Notes: generated by a model from the letters alone, not told the origin. A stretch of 64,000 nucleotides of DNA from Mycobacterium sp. 4858 (GCF_900240975.1 NZ_LT968776.1:3221092-3285091); one strand, 5' to 3'; positions 17,158-27,573 are shown, numbered from the stretch's first letter. Numbers and translations: made by a program.

Positions 17158-17722
17158 GCGGGAGACACCCGCGGCTTTGGCGCGCAAGCTCACTGAATTG
17201 GTGGCTTCCCTCGCAAACGCAGTGGCGTTGGCCTCGGCGACCGTGGCGGGCGCCACCGACGACTACCTGATTCGCACCTTATGCCCAGACCACCTGCATC
17301 GCAGAGCAACTCCTGGCCACTGCACGCGACGTCGAACCGGTCTACTACGAGCGTTACAGGGTTGACGATGAGAACAACTCACCTGAGGTGCAACCCGGGC
17401 CCCGGGGCCACAGCGACAGGTTCTACTCGATGAACTACAACCGCCGGCGGGCCGATTCGGAGCACAAGGCCACCGACGCGTTCACGAGCAGCTCGCGTGA
17501 AAGTGGCCGAGTCGGGCGAAGCGATTCTTCAAGAACAAAGGTTTCGCAGCGCATTTCACCGAGACCTGCGACCACTACCCGCCCGACGATATGTCGGTCT
17601 GGAATTGGTCAGGCGTCCAGGAGAGTTCAAGCCTGCGCTCCACCCATGTCGACCGACGGGCGTACTGGCCACCGGCCGGGCAGTCTTTAGCAGATTGGGA
17701 TGCAAACCAGAGGGGTGCTTCA
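17158..17722. other. Probably decayed coding sequence
   Basis: No intact gene in 565 bases, but several plus-strand pieces look protein-like in shifting frames: ASATVAGATDDYLIRTL near 17235, EPVYYERYRVDDENNSPEVQ near 17335, and FKNKGFAAHFTETCDHYPPD near 17530. These suggest one former plus-strand gene broken by frameshifts between the DUF732 gene and the CRP gene. The family was not recognised. Confidence 0.45.
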
Positions 17723-18400
17723 GTGCAAGACGCGTTGATGCGAGCCGGAATCCTGCAGGGCGTTCCTCCCGACGCTGCGGCAGCGTTGGTTGGCGAGCTA
17801 CAGCAGGTTTCATTCCCGCCGAAATGCACCGTCTTCACACAAGGGGAGCCCGGGGTCGACCTGTACATCGTGCTGGCAGGCAAAGTGACGATCCATCAGA
17901 CAGCAACCGACGGCCGTGAAACATTGATTACCGTGCTGGGCCCCACCGACATGTTCGGCGAGCTCGCCCTCTTCGATCCCGGCCCGAGAACGTCGACGGT
18001 GACGACCTTGACCGACGTGACCGCGCTACGGATGGATCGTCGTGCACTTCGGACCTGGATCGCCGCCTACCCTGACGTCGCACAACAGCTGTTGCGGGTG
18101 CTGGCGCGGCGGCTGCGGCGCACCAACGACACGCTGTGCGACTTGATCTTCACCGATGCGCCGGGCCGGGTGGCCAAGCAACTCCTCGACCTGACCAGCC
18201 GGTTCGGAACGTCCACCGAAAAGACGCTCAGCGTCCAGCTTGAACTGACCCAGAAAGAACTCGCCCAACTGGTCGGCTCGTCGCGCGAAACGGTCAACAA
18301 AGCCCTCTCGGACTTCACCCAACGTGGGTGGATCTATCGAGAAGGCAAGACGCTGGTCATCGTTGACCAGGCGAAACTTGCCCGTCGCACCCGCGTGTGA
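17723..18400 (+). CDS. CRP/FNR-family regulator, paralogue of mycobacterial Crp (Rv3676)
   Basis: A 225-residue protein closely resembling M. tuberculosis Crp across its whole length. The N-terminal cyclic-nucleotide domain has the phosphate-binding cassette MFGELALFDPGPRTS, with the Gly-Glu-Leu and Arg-Thr-Ser residues expected for cAMP contact. The C-terminal winged helix has the recognition region LAQLVGSSRETVNKALSDF. GTG at 17723 follows AGAGGGG; in-frame starts further upstream would add a decayed-looking extension. The true crp gene of mycobacteria is elsewhere in the genome, so this is probably a second copy with its own targets. Confidence 0.88.
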   Translation: MQDALMRAGILQGVPPDAAAALVGELQQVSFPPKCTVFTQGEPGVDLYIVLAGKVTIHQTATDGRETLITVLGPTDMFGELALFDPGPRTSTVTTLTDVTALRMDRRALRTWIAAYPDVAQQLLRVLARRLRRTNDTLCDLIFTDAPGRVAKQLLDLTSRFGTSTEKTLSVQLELTQKELAQLVGSSRETVNKALSDFTQRGWIYREGKTLVIVDQAKLARRTRV

Positions 18401-18440
18401 CTACCCCTGGACCGCCTTGAAGTCACGAATTCATCGGTTC

Positions 18441-20816
18441 TAACCCGCGCCGCCGGGTGTCTAGGCGTATGTGGCCGGCAACACCATACTCAACGCCGAT
18501 GTCAGCGTCGTCGGGCACAAGAGCATGGCAACCATGGCGCTGGTCTCGATCGGCGTCATCTTGGGGATGCTGCTGCTCGTCTACCGCTCGATCGGCACGA
18601 CCATCCTATGCCTCGTGGTGATCGGCATCGAACTATTTGCCGCACAAGGTGTTACGGCCACCGCAGGCGACCTGAACATCATCGGCCTGACCCCGTACGC
18701 GGTGAGCATGGTGACCATGCTGAGCATCGCGGCGGGCACCGATTACATCATCTTTCTATTGGGTCGCTATCACGAGGCTCGGGCCCTGGGCCAGGATCGA
18801 GAAGAAGCCTTCTATACGGCCTATCAGGGCGTGTCGCATGTGATCTTGGGTTCGGGTTTGACCATTGTGGGCGCCTGTGTGTGCCTGACGGCGACCCGGT
18901 TGCCGTATTTCCAGACCATGGGTCTGCCGTGCGCGATTGCGCTGTTGGTGATCGTGACCTCGGCGCTGACCCTGGCGCCGGCCGTCCTCGCGGTGGGCTC
19001 GCGATTCGGGCTCTTCGACCCGAAAGGCAATCTCTCCACGCGCAATTGGCGCAAGGTCGGGACCGCCGTGGTGCGCTGGCCGCTACCGATCATCGTCGTG
19101 ACGGTGATGATCGCCATCATCGGTTTCGTCAGCCTGATGACCTACGTGCCCAATTACAACGATCAAAAATTCACACCGCCGAATATGCCCGCCAATGTTG
19201 CGTATGCGGCCGCTGATCGGCACTTCTCCCAGGCTCGCATGAATCCCGAAATGTTGATGGTCGAGGCCGACCACGACCTGCGGGACCCGGCGGACATGCT
19301 GGTCGTCGACAGGATCGCCAAGAGCGTGTTCCACCTGCGTGGTATCGAGCGGGTGCAGACCATCACCCGGCCGCTGGGGGCGCCGATCGAGCACAGTTCG
19401 ATCCCGTTTCAGATCGCGATGCAGAACTCCGGGACGCTGCAAACGGCGAAGTTCATGAACGACAACATGGCTCACATGCTCGAGCAGGCCGACGAGCTGG
19501 GTAAGACGATCGCCACCATGGAACACATGTATAGCGTGATGCGCGAGCTCACCGCGACCACGCACAGCATGGTGGGCAGGACCCACGACATGGTGGACAC
19601 CACCAACCAATTACGCGACAGGATGGCGGATTTCGAAGACATGTGGCGGCCCGTCCGCTCCTACTTCTACTGGGCGCGGCACTGCTTCGACATCCCCATC
19701 TGCTGGTCGCTGCGGTCGGTCTTCGACGCCCTGGACGGAATCGACGAACTCGCCGACCAAATCGAAGGGCTCGGCGGTGATCTCGACCGTCTCGACCAGT
19801 TGATGCCACAGCTGCTGGCCGATTTCCCGTCGATGATCGACACGATGAAGACGATGCGCGACTTCATGCTCTCCACCCACAGCACGATGGCCGGCATCCA
19901 GGCCCACCAGCAAGAAGCCGCCGAAGGCTCCACCCTGATGGGGCAATACTTCGACGAAGCCAAAAACGATGACTCGTTCTATCTGCCACCGGAAGTCTTC
20001 AAGAGCCCCGACTTCGAACGCGGCCTGAAGATGTTCGTCTCGCCCGACGGCAAGGCCGTCCGGTTCATCATCACCCACCAAGGCGACCCCGCCACCGTCG
20101 ACGGCATCAAACATGTCAAGGGCATCAAGGACGCCGTCGCCGACGCCATCAAGGGCACCCCGCTGGAAACCTCGAAGGTATATCTGGCCGGGATGGCATC
20201 GATGTACAGCGACATGCAAGCGGGGGTGAACATTGACCTGATGGTCGCCGGGATCGCCGCGCTGATCCTGATCTTCGGCATCATGCTGCTCATCACCCGC
20301 AGCCTGGTGGCCGCACTGGTCATTGTCGGCACGGTCGCCGCCTCACTGGGCACCGCCTGCGGCCTGTCGGTCCTGCTCTGGCAGGACATCATCGGCCTGG
20401 GCATGCAATGGATCGTGTTGCCGCTGTCGATCGTGATCCTGCTCGCGGTGGGCTCGGACTACAACCTGCTGGTGGTGTCCCGGCTCAAGGAGGAAATCCA
20501 CGCCGGGCTCAACACCGGAATCATCCGCGGCATGGGCGCCTCCGGACGGGTGGTCACCGCGGCCGGCATGGTGTTCGCATTCACCATGATGTCGATGATC
20601 GTCAGCGAGCTGCGCGTGATCGGACAGCTGGGCACCACCATCGGCCTGGGTCTTCTGGTCGACACCCTGATCGTGCGCTCGTTCATGACCCCGTCGATCG
20701 CCGCCGCGCTCGGGCATTGGTTCTGGTGGCCCCTCAACACCTACCGCACCAAGCGGGCCCCGCGCGCCACGGACGAGGAGCACACGGCGCCCATCCCGCA
20801 GCTGACGGCCCCATGA
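18441..20816 (+). pseudogene. MmpL exporter lacking its N-terminal ~200 residues
   Basis: The open frame from GTG 18471 encodes 781 residues that align with residues ~190-950 of the neighbouring full-length MmpL, including relay motifs AAGTDYIIFLLGRYHEA and AVGSDYNLLVVSRLKEE and twin porter-domain landmarks. Helix 1 and the first porter domain are missing. Upstream of the GTG the frame still reads P-A-P-P-G-V, stop, A-Y, matching PAPPGVKAY of the intact MmpL, with stops TAA at 18441 and TAG at 18462. So the apparent start is the remainder of a longer gene, not a natural one. A truncated protein could still be made, but an RND pump without its first porter domain is unlikely to work. Confidence 0.88.
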
Positions 20817-20846
20817 AACTCACCTGCCGGTCTGTCACACTGTCGA

Positions 20847-20860
20847 CGACAAGGTTGTCG
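20847..20860. promoter_or_regulatory. Inverted repeat before TetR gene
   Basis: CGACAA-GG-TTGTCG is a perfect 6-bp inverted repeat 18 bases before the TetR start at 20879. Its place fits an autoregulatory operator. Confidence 0.5.
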
Positions 20861-20878
20861 GTTGACGGATCAGGGCCC

Positions 20879-21496
20879 ATGACAGAAGCGGAATCAAAAC
20901 TGCGGCAACGCACCGAGGGGCGCCTGGACCGGTCCCGCGATCCGGCCGTTCTCAACGCCGCCCTAGCGGCCTTGACAGAACACGGGTATCACGCCACCAA
21001 CATGAATGACATAGCGGCACGGGCAGGTGTGGGCAAGGCCGCCATCTACCGGCGCTGGTCCTCCAAAGCCGCGCTGATGACCGACGCATTGGTGTACTGG
21101 CGCCCCGACCTCTGCAGCGTCGACGTCCCCGATACGGGCAGCCTGGAAGGCGATCTGGACGCCCTCGTCGAACGCGTCAAACGCACCGACAGCAACCTGG
21201 TCAGCAACGACCTGGTGCTGCGAGTCGCTATGGAAGCCGCACACGAACCCGAACTCGCCTCGGCGCTCGATGACCTCATGCTCGGCAAAGGCAAACGCAC
21301 GATTACCGCGATCCTGGCGCAAGCCGCCGACCGCGGCGAAATAGCGGCCGGTCGCGACTGGTCACTGGTGGCAGACGTACTCTTGGCGATGGGTCTGCTG
21401 CAGGTTGCCCGCGGACAAAGCGTGGACGCGAATTTTGTGCGCGAGGTGATCGATACCCTGATCCTGCCCGCGGTCCGCACACCAACAAACGGATAA
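20879..21496 (+). CDS. TetR-family regulator
   Basis: A 205-residue TetR protein beginning MTEAESKLRQR. The helix-turn-helix MNDIAARAGVGKAAIYRRW lies near residues 41-60; the C-terminal region fits the TetR_C_16-like helical ligand domain. It follows the truncated mmpL by 62 bases in the same direction, so it probably once regulated that transporter. The perfect CGACAA/TTGTCG repeat just upstream is a likely self-operator. If the mmpL is dead, the regulator may be a leftover or have other targets. Confidence 0.86.
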   Translation: MTEAESKLRQRTEGRLDRSRDPAVLNAALAALTEHGYHATNMNDIAARAGVGKAAIYRRWSSKAALMTDALVYWRPDLCSVDVPDTGSLEGDLDALVERVKRTDSNLVSNDLVLRVAMEAAHEPELASALDDLMLGKGKRTITAILAQAADRGEIAAGRDWSLVADVLLAMGLLQVARGQSVDANFVREVIDTLILPAVRTPTNG

Positions 21497-21596
21497 AACT
21501 TCAGCGCCGATGTGACCGATCCACCGGCGCCTCCAGGCCCGAGGGCGTATACCGAGTGTCAACTGCTGGCAGACGAGCGCCGCATGTGGCGTTGTG

Positions 21597-23264
21597 TCAC
21601 TGATCCGGTTCGTCGGCGGTGCCGGGATATTTGGGTGTCCACCGCACCTGTGTGATCCGTTGCGCGAGTTCTTGGTCGCGGCGTTCGGGGGCCACGCCGT
21701 CGGCTACCGCTTGCTTGGCCACCGCGTGGGCGATCCGGACGGCGACGTCGGGCACGTCCGCCCACTCCGGCAGCAGCGGTTTGTCGGGGTCGTTGAGCGC
21801 CGGTGACAGGTCTCCCAACGTCGCGGCGGCGACGCGCATCATGTCGTCGGTTACCCGGGTCGCCTGCGCGGCGGTGACTGCGAGCCCTACTGCGGGGAAG
21901 ATGTAGACGTTGTTGCATTGGGCGATCGGACGTGTGGTGCCGTCGCGCTCCACCGGCGCAAAGGGTGAGCCGGTGGCGATCAGGGCACGTCCGTCGGTCC
22001 AACGGTCCAGTTCGGCGGGGTGCGCCTCGGCGCGACTTGTCGGATTGGACAGCGGAAAGATGATGGGCCGCTGGGTCTTGCCGGCCATTTCCCGCACGAT
22101 GTCTTCGGTGAAGGCGCCCGCGGCGGTGGACAGGCCCAGAAGAACTCCGACGTCGACGTTGTGCACGACATCCTTGAGCTGAGCGCGGCCCTTCAGCCCC
22201 CAACCTGCCACCCGCCCGGCAGGTTGCGCGAAGTCACGCTGGCCATCTGTGAGGTCGGCGCGATCGTCAGTGAGTAGCCCAATCACATCGACGACCCAGA
22301 TCCGTTGTCGAGCATCCTCTTCGGACAGGCCCTCGTTGACCATCTCCCGCCGGATCATGTCCAGGACACCGATACCGGCTGAGCCCGCACCTAGCATCAC
22401 GACCTGCTGCTCCGACAGCGGTCGGCCGGCCACCTTCGCTGCGCCGTGCAGCGCGCCAAGAGTCACCGCGGCGGTCCCTTGGATGTCGTCATTAAAGGTG
22501 AGCAGCCGGTCGCGATAGCGGTCCAGGATCGGCTGTGCATGCGCGGTTGCGAAGTCCTCCCACTGGAGGAGCACGTCGGGGAGCTGTTGTTGGACCGCGC
22601 TGACGAATGTGTCGATGAATGCGTAGTACTCATCGTCGGCGATCCGCCGGTGACGCCAACCGAGATACAGCGGATCGTCGAGGAGCTCGACGTTGTCGGT
22701 GCCGACGTCGAGCACGATCGGCAGGGTTCGCGCGGGGTCGATTCCGCCGATAAGTGTGTAGAGCGAGAGCTTGCCGATCGGGATCCCCATACCGCCGATG
22801 CCCTGATCGCCCAGACCTAGGATCCGCTGCCCGTCGGTCACCACAATGACGTCAACGTCACGTCGGGGCCTATTGCTCAAGATCTCATCAAGACGATCGT
22901 GGTCGGGATACGAAATAAACAAACCCCTTGGCCGTCGGTAGATTTCGCTGAAGCGCTGGCACGCCTCGCCAACCGTGGGGGTGTAGACGATCGGCAGGCT
23001 TTCGCGAATGTGGTCGTGCAGCACGCGGTAGAACAACGTCTCGTTGCGGTCCTGCAAAGCACGAAGATAGATGTGTTTGTCAAGATCGTCACGGCGCGAA
23101 CAGAATTCACGCCAGCAGTGCTCGGCTTGCTCGTCGAGAGTTTTGACTGCCGTGGGTAGCAGGCCCAAAAGTCCAAGCTCGCGCCGCTCCTGCTCGGTGA
23201 AGGCGGTGCCCTTGGTGGTCAGAGCATCAAGAAGCCTTGCTTCACCGCGTGTTTGGTCAGACAC
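21597..23264 (-). CDS. NAD-dependent malic enzyme (Mez-like)
   Basis: A 555-residue enzyme of the large (E. coli MaeA / M. tuberculosis Mez, Rv2332) type that oxidatively decarboxylates malate to pyruvate. Visible: tyrosine-containing SLPIVYTPTVGEACQRFS near residue 95, ERVLVVTD-like VVTDGQRILGLGDQGIGGMG, metal-binding QWEDFATAHA, and FNDDIQGTAAVTLGA followed by the NAD-binding MLGAGSAGIGVLD. Length and motif order are complete. Monocistronic, with a palindrome (23299-23315) just upstream. In an island rich in beta-oxidation genes it would link C4 acids to pyruvate and reducing power. Confidence 0.94.
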   Translation of the reverse strand: MSDQTRGEARLLDALTTKGTAFTEQERRELGLLGLLPTAVKTLDEQAEHCWREFCSRRDDLDKHIYLRALQDRNETLFYRVLHDHIRESLPIVYTPTVGEACQRFSEIYRRPRGLFISYPDHDRLDEILSNRPRRDVDVIVVTDGQRILGLGDQGIGGMGIPIGKLSLYTLIGGIDPARTLPIVLDVGTDNVELLDDPLYLGWRHRRIADDEYYAFIDTFVSAVQQQLPDVLLQWEDFATAHAQPILDRYRDRLLTFNDDIQGTAAVTLGALHGAAKVAGRPLSEQQVVMLGAGSAGIGVLDMIRREMVNEGLSEEDARQRIWVVDVIGLLTDDRADLTDGQRDFAQPAGRVAGWGLKGRAQLKDVVHNVDVGVLLGLSTAAGAFTEDIVREMAGKTQRPIIFPLSNPTSRAEAHPAELDRWTDGRALIATGSPFAPVERDGTTRPIAQCNNVYIFPAVGLAVTAAQATRVTDDMMRVAAATLGDLSPALNDPDKPLLPEWADVPDVAVRIAHAVAKQAVADGVAPERRDQELAQRITQVRWTPKYPGTADEPDQ

Positions 23265-23298
23265 GATAGGATTCCTTCCTAGTCACGCAGTAAAACCA

Positions 23299-23315
23299 TC
23301 TCAACCCTATTGAGA
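23299..23315. promoter_or_regulatory. Palindrome before malic enzyme gene
   Basis: TCTCAA-CCCTA-TTGAGA, perfect 6-bp arms, 35 bases before the minus-strand malic enzyme start. Candidate operator; regulator unknown. Confidence 0.5.
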
Positions 23316-23838
23316 CACAACGAAGCTGGCCGCTCAGGCGATCGCTCAAGGCGTGTCGTCAACGTGTGAGCTCGAGAAGTAAACTGCGACCTCCTGATCG
23401 ACGCAGAACGCCTCGGCGGTCGTTCCACCCCGACGGAGTGGCGCATGGGCCAACCGCGCGGTCGGCGCTGAGCCGGGGCAATCGCGGATTCCGCAGCCGG
23501 CTTCATGCCGCTAACGGTGCCGCGATTGCGGTGCGGCAATTGGGGGCGCCGGCTTACGAAGCTGAAAGGTGTCGACGCCGGCCAACATCTGCTCCTGCAT
23601 GAACACCTCCGGATGCTAACGCAACAAAAGTTACGTTAAGCCTAGAGTACGTGACCACCGCGGCGCGGCGTGACCGGTTCAAGTGCACGGATTCCCCTAG
23701 GGCGCGAGACGTTCCGGCAGAGACGGTTTGAGTGACCTCTTGGGATCCGAACGAAGTGTGCCCTAATTAAACTCGCCGTGCTGTCGAACAAGCGCAGAGT
23801 CCGGATTGTGCTGACTCGGGTGATGCGGCATACTCCCT
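23316..23838. other. Gene-free stretch
   Basis: No gene seen. One inverted repeat, TAACG-(12 bases)-CGTTA at 23617-23638, could be a TetR-type site orphaned by loss of the gene it served. Confidence 0.45.
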
Positions 23839-24117
23839 AATATGCTCTAGACACCGTTGCCGCCCGACATCGCCGGAGGGCTGGCCGACGTCCGGTCCGC
23901 GACTATTCCGCTGGCCGGGATGCTCGAAGAAGCGCATCACGTGCGCGGCCGCGTTGATAGCGTCGACCTGCAAAACCGCACCCTCAGCTGTACCGACTTC
24001 GACCAGTGTCCGCGTGAATTCGGTTGGTGTCGGTTTGTTTTGGTACCTGGATCAGTAACTCGTCCCTCCGTGATTCCCGGATTGGCAGCGCACGCCGAGT
24101 CTTTAACTCGACCCTGA
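23839..24117 (+). pseudogene. Fragment of NDH-2-like FAD oxidoreductase
   Basis: A stretch that reads N-M-L, stop, T-P-L-P-P-D-I-A-G-G and then PLAGMLEEAHHVRGRVDSVD and VLVPGSVTRPSVIPGLAAHA. This matches the region of type II NADH dehydrogenases that reads ..MLYTPLLP..AAG.. and ..VVALGSVTR..IPGLAEHA... Only about 90 of the usual ~400 residues remain, with an in-frame TAG at 23848 in place of a tyrosine codon. No FAD-binding GxGxxG N-terminus is present. A decayed internal fragment. Confidence 0.65.
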
Positions 24118-24403
24118 AGTACTTAGCTGTGGGACCTGGGTCCCTGGCGGGAGGTCGCCAATCCTTTCGACGTGAAGCCTTCCGGACGCGCCGCAAAATT
24201 CGTCACCCCAGAGGTAGTCTTCAATGCCTTGCGCTCTCAAGCTGTTTCAGGCAGCATTTGCCTACATCGTCGTCACCGCATTCCCGCGCAGCGGAATCGC
24301 TACCAGCTAGGGAGTTCCGCCATCCACGGCGACATGATGATTATCGGCTTACTATCGCCGTTGCAACCGCCGCGGCACGACTCATGACCGCAGGAGGCTC
24401 GAG

Positions 24404-25873
24404 ATGGCCACTATCACACCCGCACAAGAGCGTTCGGTCATCGACGCCGTTCCCAAGCAGTTGTTCATTGGCGGCAGTTGGCAAAACGGCCAGCACGGAA
24501 CGTTCACTGTCGAAGACCCAGCTACCGCGCAACCGCTTTGCGAGGTCGCCGACGCTACCGCCGAGGACGCCATCAGCGCCCTCGATGCCGCGGTCGACGC
24601 CGCACCGAGCTTCGCCGCATCCGCTCCACGGGAGCGCGCCGAGATCCTGCGGCGCGCGTTCGAGCTGATCGTTGCCCGGATTGATGATCTTGCGCTGATC
24701 AACACGCTGGAAATGGGCAAGCCCGTCAAGGAGGCAAAAGCCGAGATTCTCTACGCGGCAGAGTTTTTCCGCTGGTTTTCCGAAGAAGCCGTCCGCATCG
24801 ACGGACGCTATAGCCGCCACACCGACGGTGGTGGCCGCGTGCTCACCCTTCGGCAGCCGGTCGGGCCCTGCCTGATGATCACACCATGGAACTTCCCACT
24901 AGCCATGGGAACTCGCAAGATCGGTCCCGCAATTGCCGCCGGCTGCACGATGATCATCAAGCCCGCCGAGCAGACACCGCTGTCGATCCTGGCCCTGGCC
25001 GCCATACTGCACGAGGCTGGTCTGCCCGGCGGCGTTCTCAACGTCGTCAGCACGTTGTCGGCGCCCGAAGTGCTGGCGCCGGTCATCAATGACCCCCGGC
25101 TGCGGAAATTGTCATTCACCGGGTCGACACCGGTGGGCCGTGCACTGGTGAAGCAGTCAGCCGACCAGTTACTCCGTGTATCAATGGAACTGGGAGGCAA
25201 TGCGCCGTTCATCGTCTTCGAGGACGCCGACGTCGACGCCGCGGTGGACGGCGCGATGGTCGCCAAGATGCGCAACAACGGCGAAGCATGCGTCGCCGCC
25301 AACCGCTTTCACCTGTCGGACAAGATCGCCGCGGAGTTCATCGACAAGCTCACCGCCAGGATGAGCGCGCTGCGAATCGGTCGGGGAACCGAAGACAACG
25401 TCGACATGGGTCCGCTGATCGATGCCGCACAGCTGAAGACGACCTCCGGGCTTGTCAGCGACGCGATCGAGCGCGGCGCGGAGGCAGTGATCGGAGGCAA
25501 AGCACCCGAAGGCCCCGGCTACTTCTATGAGCCGACTGTCCTTGCGAACATCCCAAGCGACGCTCCGTTGCGCCAGTCCGAATTATTTGGCCCGGTGGCC
25601 CCGATCTTCACCTTCTCTGACGAGGAACAAGCGATCGCCGACGGCAATGACACCGAATACGGCCTCGTGTCCTACCTCTACACAAACGATTTGAAGCGAG
25701 CGCTACGCGTCAGCGAGGCACTACAGACTGGAATGGTCGGCCTCAACCAGGGCCTGGTGTCCAATCCCCAAGCGCCGTTCGGAGGAGTCAAGCAATCCGG
25801 ATTCGGGCGCGAAGGCGGCTACGAAGGCATCGACGAATACGTCGAAGACAAGTACATAGCGATCAATCTCTAA
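24404..25873 (+). CDS. NAD(P)-dependent succinate-semialdehyde-type aldehyde dehydrogenase
   Basis: A 489-residue ALDH beginning MATITPAQERSVIDAV. It has the cofactor segment PWNFPLAMGTRKIGPAIAAG, the general-base region SMELGGNAPFIVFEDAD, and catalytic Cys296 in NNGEACVAANRF. The C-terminal NPQAPFGGVKQSGFGREGG is typical of the GabD group that oxidises succinate semialdehyde and similar omega-aldehydes. A GGAGG ribosome site precedes ATG 24404. It stands alone between debris on both sides, so pathway context is missing. Substrate beyond GabD-like aldehydes is uncertain. Confidence 0.9.
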   Translation: MATITPAQERSVIDAVPKQLFIGGSWQNGQHGTFTVEDPATAQPLCEVADATAEDAISALDAAVDAAPSFAASAPRERAEILRRAFELIVARIDDLALINTLEMGKPVKEAKAEILYAAEFFRWFSEEAVRIDGRYSRHTDGGGRVLTLRQPVGPCLMITPWNFPLAMGTRKIGPAIAAGCTMIIKPAEQTPLSILALAAILHEAGLPGGVLNVVSTLSAPEVLAPVINDPRLRKLSFTGSTPVGRALVKQSADQLLRVSMELGGNAPFIVFEDADVDAAVDGAMVAKMRNNGEACVAANRFHLSDKIAAEFIDKLTARMSALRIGRGTEDNVDMGPLIDAAQLKTTSGLVSDAIERGAEAVIGGKAPEGPGYFYEPTVLANIPSDAPLRQSELFGPVAPIFTFSDEEQAIADGNDTEYGLVSYLYTNDLKRALRVSEALQTGMVGLNQGLVSNPQAPFGGVKQSGFGREGGYEGIDEYVEDKYIAINL

Positions 25874-26170
25874 CCATAGACCCTACATCCGACGACGAAC
25901 CGTCCATCAGGTCCACAGCCACAGCGTGCAGGCCGTCCACGGGGATGAGGATCCGAACGGGAAGGGAACCAGCGTTTCCCTGACCCAGGCGACCCTGCCG
26001 CAACTCCAGCCCCACCCGCCTCGATCTGGGCGGACATCTGATGCGGGCAACTCACCGGCCGGTGCGACCGGTCCTTCAACCCGTGCAGGCCCCAAGCCTC
26101 ATAGCGGGCTACCACGAGTGCAGCGCCTGAAGCGACACTCCACATTTTCGGCCACGCTCAACTCCCTCAT
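25870..26170 (-). mobile_element. IS481-family transposase relic
   Basis: Minus-strand sequence starts M-R-E-L-S-V-A-E at 26170, then after a deletion and frame changes reads VARYEAWGLHGLKDRSHRP and SCPHQMSAQIEA. This is the N-terminal helix-turn-helix part of IS481 transposases (.. LARYEAGGLEALMDRSHRP..SCPHQM). No DDE catalytic core remains. TGTCAAGGATCAACCGAAAC at 26179-26198 may be what is left of a terminal repeat (inference). Directly abuts the ALDH stop. Confidence 0.72.
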
Positions 26171-26410
26171 CTAGGGGGTGTCAAGGATCAACCGAAACCG
26201 CTGTAAAGGAACCGCCCATAGGAAAGTGTTGGCGATCTCGCTTTGAGCCGCTTGGTAGCAGGTCTCTGTTAACCCGAAGGTGCCGCACTGTCGGGCACAC
26301 TGTGAGGCGCGCCACGAATGGATGCTACGCGCCAAAGTCACAAAGCATCCAACTATTTCGATAATTCGTTGGGCTCGGACGAAGTGCGGAAGTGTCGGCC
26401 CCACGAGAAG

Positions 26411-27190
26411 TCAACGCGGAGTGAAGCGTTGCGCGCCGTCGAGACGCATCACTTCGCCGTTGACGTACCCGTTCGTCAGCAGGAAGACCGCAGCATCGGC
26501 GAATTCCGCGGGAGCCCCGAGGCGTTTGGGGAATGGCACGTTGGCGGCGAACTTGGCGATGGCCTCTTCTCCGACCGACTCCATGATCGGCGTCTTCATG
26601 GTCCCGGGTGCGATGGTGTTGACCCGAATGGCGGCGGAGCTGAGGTCGCGCGCGGCGGCGATCGTCAATCCGATCACACCGGCTTTCGCTGCTGCGTAAG
26701 CGGTTTGACCGATCTGTCCCTCGTAACCGGCAATGGACGCCGTGAGCACCAACGCGCCTCGCTCGCCGTCGGCCTGCGGTTCCGCGGCCGCTATGGCAGC
26801 GGCGACGAGCCGAGCGACGTTGTAGGTCCCGTTGAGATAAAGATCGATGGTTTTAGTGAAGCCGGCAAAATCGGCCGGGCTGCCGTCGCGTTGCACGACG
26901 CGTTGTGCGACGCCGAATCCACCATGCGCGACCACGGCATACCGCAGCTGGCCGAGGTGGTTGGCCTGTTCGATCGCTTCCTCGACGGAGTCTTCGCTCG
27001 TCACGTCCGTACTGACGAAGGTCGCGCGCCTGCCCAATTCGTCAGCGAGCGCCTTGCCCTTGTCTGTGGCCAGGTCGGCGATCACCACGCCGAGGCCTTC
27101 GGCGTGCAACCGCCGCACCGTGACCTCACCGAGGCCGCCCGCGCCTCCACTGACGATCGCGGACGCACCGTTGAATTTCTCGACTGTCAC
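26411..27190 (-). CDS. SDR, 3-hydroxyacyl-CoA dehydrogenase type II-like
   Basis: A 259-residue classical short-chain dehydrogenase. Nucleotide-binding motif SGGAGGLGEVTVRRL near the N-terminus, catalytic Ser in LTASIAGYEGQ and Tyr-Lys in TAYAAAKAG; the closing NGEVMRLDGAQRF is typical. The ordering resembles HSD17B10-type 3-hydroxy-2-methylacyl-CoA dehydrogenases. GTG at 27190 is chosen because GGAAGGAG sits a few bases before it. Stands alone between decayed genes. Confidence 0.88.
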   Translation of the reverse strand: MTVEKFNGASAIVSGGAGGLGEVTVRRLHAEGLGVVIADLATDKGKALADELGRRATFVSTDVTSEDSVEEAIEQANHLGQLRYAVVAHGGFGVAQRVVQRDGSPADFAGFTKTIDLYLNGTYNVARLVAAAIAAAEPQADGERGALVLTASIAGYEGQIGQTAYAAAKAGVIGLTIAAARDLSSAAIRVNTIAPGTMKTPIMESVGEEAIAKFAANVPFPKRLGAPAEFADAAVFLLTNGYVNGEVMRLDGAQRFTPR

Positions 27191-27479
27191 TGCTCTCCTT
27201 CCAAGTTGCACCGGTCAAAAATTGCGATTAACAGGTCTCACGGCTCGACGGCTTTAAGGGCCATCCGTCCGAGTCGACGCGCGTAGCCGGCCGTCGGCCC
27301 GTAGCCGTTGCTCCAGCTCTGTGCACGCAGTGTCCCGGATTACAACGGATGTTTTTGGCGGTGACGCCGATCGCGCCGTGAAGTCGGTGAGCGATCGTCG
27401 TGACCCGTGTGACGGCCCGTCCAACGGCCACGCGCGACGCCAACCGCGAACTCGGTTTCGGGACAACGGAACCCATGTT

Positions 27480-27573
27480 CGGTCCGCACCGCCATCGCCC
27501 GACCAATGGCACGGCTTGCACCAGTCACCACCAGCACGCGGTCCTTGAGGGTGCGAGAACCCGGCCTGTCCAC
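27480..27573 (-). pseudogene. SDR N-terminal remnant
   Basis: Minus-strand sequence from 27573 reads LKDRVLVVTGASRAIGRAMA, a clear Rossmann glycine motif of an SDR, then loses similarity within a few codons. It lies upstream of the intact SDR at 26411-27190 and is probably the start of a second SDR lost by deletion. Confidence 0.6.

Noticed and set aside
18471..20816. A naturally short MmpL class
   Set aside because: Homology to the full protein continues upstream through stop codons, so truncation is the better explanation.
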